64,000 nt of DNA from Thermoguttaceae bacterium (GTDB lineage: Bacteria; Planctomycetota; Planctomycetia; Pirellulales; Thermoguttaceae). Numbering within the stretch: the first letter of the stretch is position 1; every line of letters starts with the position of its first letter. Both the position numbers and the translations under genes were made by a program. Positions 59,437-64,000 of this stretch are shown here, piece after piece. The stretch covers positions 1-64,000 of the forward strand of contig JAFRXD010000098.1 in NCBI GenBank assembly GCA_017441605.1. The letters run 5' to 3'. The notes beneath the pieces are model-generated. The model did not search any database and was not told the DNA's origin. It saw nothing but the letters and a program-made list of their open reading frames with translations.

Positions 59437-60582
59437 TCATGCGACGAGCGCCTTTGTCTTCTTCTTGAACTCCGCGACCGTCATCTTCGCCTGTTCCGCC
59501 GCCTGCTTCTGCGTAATGAGTTTATTGTTGACGAGTCCCATCAACATTATCAATCCTCCCTTTTCTAAACATTCGTCTCGCTCTTCCTCGCTAATCCAAC
59601 CGTCGTAAACCGACAATTCTTCTTTCATCTCCTCGTCCTCCAATTCTTGCAACGCGTCGTAAAACAACTTGCGCGATATTTTCTGACCAACGCTCGCGAC
59701 CGCCTGAAACGCGTAGTCGATAAACGCGTTAAAAGCGATGCGGGCGTCCCCGTCAAAGTTCTTGATCTTGGCGAAGACCCGCAGGATCTTCCGAAAATTC
59801 TCGACCAGCGTCCGCTTGCCCGCCGAAGCCAGCGCCCAAAACGCCGCTTGAACAAACGGAGAGCCTTGTATCTTGTCCTCTATCATAAGGCGCGTTACGT
59901 TCACGCAAGGGATCTCGCAACGAACCAAGTATTTCGACAACCCTTCCGGAAGCTCAAAATAATCGCTCCAACGGGGCGTGTCGAACTCCGGGTCGTCCCC
60001 GGTGTAAAACACGATCGCCAGCGCCTGTGGAAAGCGCCGTTTTCCGTCGGAGTCTTCGTCGAGCCCCTCGACCGACGCCAGGGTGATGTATTGGATTAAG
60101 TTCGCGATCGTTCGACGGTTCTCCTTACTCCCGCTTTGAGCTTTATGCTCGATAACGATCAGAATCTCGACGTCTTTCCAACCGGGCGCTTTCGCGGGTA
60201 TCGCGATCATTATGTCCGCGATCTTCTTGTCGAACATGCGATTGACGCGAGCCGTCGAAACGTATCGGAATCGCGGGATATCGAGTTCCTCTTTCCAGTC
60301 CGCCAAATAGGTCTCGAGAACCTCGATCATAAACGATCGACGCGCCATATTCAGCAAAAAGTACTTGTCGTGAATCGAAGGACCGCCCCGGCAACTCTTG
60401 CGAAAAACGGATCGAGTCAACTCGCGACGCCTGTTCAGCTCCTCCTCCGTCAACTCCCCGCCGACTTCGAGCGCCTTTTGCAACTCCGCGAGCTCCGGAA
60501 TATCGGTCCACAATTCGAGCGGAGAAATCGACTCCCCGCTTTTTTTTCGCCCTCTCGGGGATTTGACGCGTTGTTTCGTCAT
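59437..60582 (-). CDS. Rpn-family PD-(D/E)XK nuclease (YhgA-like)
   Basis: Rpn proteins are recombination-promoting nucleases, formerly called putative transposases. The 381 residues show RMFDKKIADIMIAI (metal Asp) and ILIVIEHKAQSG (E-x-K type active-site strand and conserved His), the Rpn/PD-(D/E)XK core, followed by IQYITLASV and a helical C-terminal region ending MTVAEFKKKTKALVA, similar to the family's helix-turn-like tail. GGAG precedes the ATG, and a promoter lies at 60634-60661. Its C-terminal 343 bp is duplicated downstream. A SUMF1-like gene follows. Confidence 0.8.
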   Translation of the reverse strand: MTKQRVKSPRGRKKSGESISPLELWTDIPELAELQKALEVGGELTEEELNRRRELTRSVFRKSCRGGPSIHDKYFLLNMARRSFMIEVLETYLADWKEELDIPRFRYVSTARVNRMFDKKIADIMIAIPAKAPGWKDVEILIVIEHKAQSGSKENRRTIANLIQYITLASVEGLDEDSDGKRRFPQALAIVFYTGDDPEFDTPRWSDYFELPEGLSKYLVRCEIPCVNVTRLMIEDKIQGSPFVQAAFWALASAGKRTLVENFRKILRVFAKIKNFDGDARIAFNAFIDYAFQAVASVGQKISRKLFYDALQELEDEEMKEELSVYDGWISEEERDECLEKGGLIMLMGLVNNKLITQKQAAEQAKMTVAEFKKKTKALVA

Positions 60583-60633
60583 TGCGCTCCTACCTTTCTC
60601 GACGCCCCTCGGCGCGCTCGAGGGACGGCGATT

Positions 60634-60661
60634 ATTGTACCGATTCGCGACGCCAAGTCAA
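60634..60661 (-). promoter_or_regulatory. Promoter of the Rpn-like gene at 59437
   Basis: Minus strand: TTGACT (60661-60656), 16-bp spacer, TACAAT (60639-60634). Confidence 0.65.
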
Positions 60662-60710
60662 GTTCGCGCCCAGAGGACGGTAAAAGCGCCCTCCCCCAAT
60701 AGGGTCGCGC

Positions 60711-61706
60711 TCATTTTTGAGAATCCGATACGAGCGCGAGCCGCGCGCCCAAAATCGCGTCGCGCTTGTCCGGATCCGCCTTGAATCGACCGGCGGACCG
60801 GCAGTTGAGCGCCGCGTCCTTCCAACTCCCGCCCCGATCGATCCGAAACAACCCCGTCGCGCGTTTCCAAGACCCGACGCCGTTCTCGTCAAAATCAAAA
60901 TCGTCCCCAAACGCGACCCGCGCCGGATCGACGACTTCCGCGCTCGGGTACTCCCCAAAGTAGTCCAAAACCCATTCCGAGACGTTCCCGCTCGTATCGC
61001 AAAACCCCCAAGCGTTCGCCCCGTAACTCCCGACGGGACGCGTCCTTTTAAGAAACGCGCCCGGAGCCTCGGTCCCGTAGGGCTCGCTTCCGTCGCAATT
61101 CGCTCGGTCGCCGTTAAGCGAGTCGCCCCAAGGAAACGGAGACGTCGACCCGGCGCGACAAGCGTATTCCCACTGCGCCTCCGTCGGCAAACGAAAACGC
61201 CAGCCCTCCGGCGCCGCCCTAAGTTCTTCGTTCAACTTATTGACGAAAGCGTCGCAATCGCGCCAAGAGATCGTTTCGACCGGAAGATTCGCTCCCTTGA
61301 AATGGCTCGGATTCTCCCCCGTTATCGCTTCCCATTGCGCCTGCGTTAGTTCCGTCTCCATGAGCCAGAACCCCTTCGTCAAGACGACCTTGCGGCGCGT
61401 CTCGATGGAAAGCAATCCCTCGGCGATTTTTTGAAGCGCTCGCGGCATGTCCGGCGAAACGGCCCGCGCTCTCTCTTCCTCGCCGCTCCCCATCAAAAAC
61501 TCGCCCGGTGGACAGTATCGAAACGCGAACTCCGCGCCGTTGATCGTCAACGTCGTCCGATCCCCCGCGCGCTCGCCTTGGTCGAACCCCGCGACCGCGC
61601 GCCCCGCCGACTCGCCTGAATCGGCGCGAGCGATCGACCCGCAAACGACGACCAAAAGAAAACTTACAAAAAGAGGCGGTAAAACGTTTCTTTCGGATCG
61701 ACTCAT
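60711..61706 (-). CDS. Secreted SUMF1/FGE-fold protein
   Basis: This 331-residue protein has a signal peptide (about 1-28, ending IARAD) and the SUMF1 core: FRYCPPGEFLMGSG, LMETELTQAQWEAITG, PVETISWRDCDAFVNKLN, LPTEAQWEYACRAGS, GFCDTSGNVSEWVLD and RGGSWKDAALNCRSAG. The FGE cysteine pair is incomplete. Compared with the 57972 gene it has extra residues after MGSG and no NNC-like codon run at its end, so it is not an obvious variable target. It follows an Rpn-like gene by about 40 bp. Confidence 0.82.
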   Translation of the reverse strand: MSRSERNVLPPLFVSFLLVVVCGSIARADSGESAGRAVAGFDQGERAGDRTTLTINGAEFAFRYCPPGEFLMGSGEEERARAVSPDMPRALQKIAEGLLSIETRRKVVLTKGFWLMETELTQAQWEAITGENPSHFKGANLPVETISWRDCDAFVNKLNEELRAAPEGWRFRLPTEAQWEYACRAGSTSPFPWGDSLNGDRANCDGSEPYGTEAPGAFLKRTRPVGSYGANAWGFCDTSGNVSEWVLDYFGEYPSAEVVDPARVAFGDDFDFDENGVGSWKRATGLFRIDRGGSWKDAALNCRSAGRFKADPDKRDAILGARLALVSDSQK

Positions 61707-61745
61707 AGATTTGTCTCCGACGCTTGAACGACGGACCGAGAAGCC

Positions 61746-62976
61746 TTACGCCAAATTCAAGCTCGACGCCAACGCTTCGATTTGCGGAAGCGTTAAACCG
61801 GTGTAGTGGGAAATCTCCTCCCGCGCGTGCTTCTTTTCCGCGAGCATTGTCGCGGCAACGCGTTTACGCTCCTTTTCCCCCCGTCTTTATCCCCGTCTTC
61901 AGACGCGCGTCCAGTTCCTCTTCGCTAGCAAAACCGCGGAAAATTTCCATTTCTTCTTGCATTTCTCGATTCTCCAATTGTTTTCTCGCCTTTGCGTAAA
62001 TCTCGGGGGTTATCCGTTGCCCCGACTGACCCGCCGTTTGGAACGCGTAAGTGATACAGGATCTCATACTGTAACGAGCGTCGTCGTCGAAATTCTCGAT
62101 TTGATTGAACAAACCGATGATTTCGACGAAAAATTCCGATATTTGGTAGCTACCTCCCGCCGCGAGCGCCGTAAATATCGCCCGAAGATGAGGCGAGCCT
62201 TTTAGCGCGCCCTCTTTCCACAGCTTCGTAATATTGACGCTCTGAACGTCCATGTGAAACGCGTATTTCTCGAGCCCTGTGGGGACCGGAAAACACTCGT
62301 CCATACTCGGCGCCGTCCAATTCTCGTCGGCGCCCGTGAAAAAGACGACGATCAACGACCGCGGGCAGATCCGAGTCTTTCCGTCCCGCTCAGCTTCGAT
62401 CGTCTCTTTAAGCCGATCCGCCGTCGACAAAACCGCGTACTGCGCCGCGTTGATCAGAGTCGTCCGATCGACGTTGCGACCGCTCTGCGCCTTGTGTTCG
62501 ACGATCGGCATAATCTCGAATTCGCCCAAATTGGGGTCGAACACCGGAACGATCACCGCAAAATCGGCGATTTTCCGATCGAACATGCGATTACGGGTTG
62601 TCGGCGCCAAACGTCCGCGATCAAAATCCAAAACCTTCGCCAAATCGGGATAATAAACCTTCATCGTCTCGGCGAACACTTTCGGAATCGCCATGCTAAG
62701 CGCGAAGTATTTGTCGCGGTTCGCCGGGTCCCCTTTGGCGTCGCGGTGAAAGACGTTCCACAAAAGGCGACGAACTTTCTTGCGATTCCTCTTCTTCGTC
62801 GACGCCGAACTTTGCGCGATTCGACGCAATTCCTCGACCTCGTGATCGTCCGGAACGAATTCAGCGGCGCGAGCGACTCGGGCTCGACTCGCTTTGCCTT
62901 CTTCGCGGGGGGGCGTCCTCTTCGCGCTCCGCTTCTTCTTTGGCGCGCCGCCCCCCTCGGCTCGTTTCTTTGCCAT
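61746..62976 (-). pseudogene. Rpn-family nuclease with frameshift at a G6 tract
   Basis: The frame opened at 62976 stops at 61864 (370 codons, ending GIKTGGKGA). Shifting after the tract at 61877-61882 (six G on the minus strand) restores a typical Rpn C-terminus: ERKRVAATMLAEKK, then EEISHYTGLTLPQIEAL, ending with the stop at 61746-61748. The core is intact: MFDRKIADFAVIV and IMPIVEHKAQSG carry the metal Asp and E-x-K-type residues. One deleted base would give a full-length protein. This may be a sequencing error, phase-variable switch or true decay. Confidence 0.7.
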
Positions 62977-63028
62977 ATCGTTCCTCGCGTTCTATGAAGT
63001 CGGCGTCCCGCGCCAACTCCTTACTATC

Positions 63029-63057
63029 ATTTTACCCTCAAACGAAACAAGGCGCAA
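63029..63057 (-). promoter_or_regulatory. Promoter of the Rpn-like gene at 62976
   Basis: Minus strand: TTGCGC (63057-63052), 17-bp spacer, TAAAAT (63034-63029). Confidence 0.6.
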
Positions 63058-63135
63058 GCGGGCGAGAACGTTCCCCTTCGCCGCAAAAGTCTAAATGGTC
63101 GGACTCCGACCAAAAGCCTCTTAACGAGAACCCCA

Positions 63136-63165
63136 TTGACAAAACTTGCCGGATAGAGTTACAAT
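63136..63165 (+). promoter_or_regulatory. Promoter of the toxin-antitoxin pair
   Basis: TTGACA (63136-63141), 18-bp spacer, TACAAT (63160-63165). Confidence 0.7.
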
Positions 63166-63189
63166 AGACGCTTGGAAAGGAGCCCAAAA

Positions 63190-63453
63190 ATGGCGACATT
63201 GCAAATCGATATAAGCGACGAATTAAAAAACCGAGCTGACGCCCACTTTAAAAGTCTGGGAATCGACGTTCGGACGGCTGTTCGGGGCTTTTTGGCGGAC
63301 GCGGTGAACGGCGGAAATTTGTCCTTTGAAACGTCAAGCCGGTCCCCGTCGACCGACCTGCGCCAAGCGATCGAAGACGCTAGAACGGGGACCAATCTAA
63401 ACGGTCCTTTCAACTCGGCGAGGGAAGCGGTCGCGGCCATGTTGGAGGACTAG
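63190..63453 (+). CDS. dinJ: DinJ/RelB-type antitoxin
   Basis: This 87-residue protein begins with a ribbon-helix-helix, MATLQIDISDELKNRADAHF then GIDVRTAVRGFLADAV, followed by a disordered tail that neutralises the toxin. The ATG at 63190 has AAAGGAG upstream. The antitoxin normally represses its own promoter. It is followed 2 bp later by the toxin gene. Confidence 0.88.
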   Translation: MATLQIDISDELKNRADAHFKSLGIDVRTAVRGFLADAVNGGNLSFETSSRSPSTDLRQAIEDARTGTNLNGPFNSAREAVAAMLED

Positions 63454-63455
63454 CG

Positions 63456-63734
63456 TTGTATCGAATCGCGTTTACTAACAAAATGAAGCGCGACGTCAAG
63501 TTGGCGCGAAAGCGAGGCAAAGACCTAAACAAATTGACGAACGTTTTAGAGCTCCTCGCCTCGGGGTCTCCAATTCCCCAAAAATATCGCGACCATCGTC
63601 TTTCCGGATCGTTGAAAGATTTCCGCGAATTGCATATCGAACCCGATTGGCTTCTCCTTTATTATGTTCAAGACGACGCGCTCGTACTAACGGCGACCGG
63701 AACCGGAACTCATGCGGATCTCTTTGGGGAATAA
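63456..63734 (+). CDS. yafQ: YafQ/RelE-superfamily mRNA interferase toxin
   Basis: This 92-residue RelE-fold toxin cleaves mRNA on the ribosome. It starts at TTG with GGAG 8 bases upstream and has the YafQ pattern: KMKRDVKLARKRGKD, IPQKYRDHRLSGSLKDFRELH and DWLLLYYVQDDALVLTATGTGTHADLFG, including the late His of YafQ. Coupled to dinJ by 2 bp, it forms a type II toxin-antitoxin pair, common on accessory islands. Confidence 0.88.
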   Translation: MYRIAFTNKMKRDVKLARKRGKDLNKLTNVLELLASGSPIPQKYRDHRLSGSLKDFRELHIEPDWLLLYYVQDDALVLTATGTGTHADLFGE

Positions 63735-63848
63735 TTAGCGACTCGCCGAGGAGTTTCGCTCGGAAGTAATCGGAACGCCGCCATTGCCCCTGGCGCCTCC
63801 TCGCAAACGCGTCGTTAAAAGAGCGCTCTAATCCTCTCCGCGAGCGCG

Positions 63849-64000
63849 TGTTGTTTTTTTGAATCTCGCCCGCTCGCCGCGCCCTAGAGGCGCTTGAGGC
63901 GGCGAGTTCCTTGAGCTTCAAAAAACAAAACTACAGCGCTAACCCAAACAAAGGGAGACTTTGAATAAAGGAAGGCGACGAAACGGTTAGTCGGACGTCG
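63849..64000. repeat. 152-bp repeated 3' module (copy 2), runs into next SUMF1-like gene
   Basis: Matches 57834-57985 at a constant offset of 6015 bases, with about six differences in bases 63861-64000. Its inverted repeat has outer arms TTGTTTTTTTGAA-type (63851-63863) and TTCAAAAAACAAAAC (63917-63931). The end, TTAGTCGGACGTCG, encodes on the minus strand the same last residues (STSD, stop) as the 57972 gene, so another SUMF1-like gene's 3' end lies at 63987-64000 and its body lies outside the window. Confidence 0.8.

Noticed and set aside
57972..61706. SUMF1-like proteins as true formylglycine-generating enzymes
   Set aside because: The conserved active-site cysteine pair is incomplete in both proteins and no sulfatase gene is present nearby.

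Overview
The window looks like chromosomal DNA of a planctomycete, probably a gut- or biomass-associated member of the Pirellulales/Thermoguttaceae type. This is inferred from DUF1080 (3-keto-disaccharide hydrolase-like) proteins, a DUF6677-like protein, a DUF1559-type domain, many secreted glycoside hydrolases and SUMF1/FGE-like proteins, and a GC-rich, strongly C/G-ending codon use. Assignments rest on motif and family recognition by eye; no database search was run.

Layout. 1-9100: a secreted hydrolase-like gene cut by the window edge, then purE, a coiled-coil protein, dsbD, thyX, a secreted FlgG-like protein and an autoregulated tetR-GNAT pair. 9100-25300: a DUF4417 protein, then a co-directional secreted carbohydrate block: two DUF1080 proteins, acpS, a phosphodiesterase, a GH10 xylanase, a QueG-like Fe-S protein, a fucose/arabinose-isomerase-like protein, two tandem GH39-like enzymes, a large secreted unknown and a DUF3863-like protein. 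Together these suggest use of xylan or arabinoxylan. 25300-40860 is mostly on the minus strand: a DUF3482 GTPase/DUF2868 membrane pair, a polytopic membrane protein, prfB, a DUF1559-like protein, and an apparent operon of a DUF6677-like protein, a thioesterase, an epimerase, nadA and a GH43.

40990-46700: a zinc-ribbon protein, tRNA-Pro(UGG) with tandem partial copies of its 3' half and terminator, a decayed RhuM-family fragment, flhA and a membrane-anchored serine protease. 46700-50900: a sulfate-type binding protein and permease without the usual partner genes, and a secreted esterase. 51000-57760: a tightly overlapping surface-polysaccharide operon (GT4 phosphosugar transferase, UDP-GlcNAc 2-epimerase, WecG/TagA transferase, bi-domain oxidoreductase, toroid protein), preceded by a leader with competing hairpins.

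57760-64000 is an accessory island. Rpn-type PD-(D/E)XK nuclease genes alternate with SUMF1/FGE-like genes. It carries a 343-bp tandem partial duplication, a probable frameshift at a G6 tract, and a DinJ-YafQ toxin-antitoxin pair. A 152-bp 3' module with a long inverted repeat occurs twice; the second copy ends exactly at the window edge inside another SUMF1-type gene. The last codons of the SUMF1 gene at 57972-58901 have the pattern expected of a diversity-generating retroelement variable region. No reverse transcriptase is visible here, so this is a hypothesis, but it is the most interesting lead in the window.
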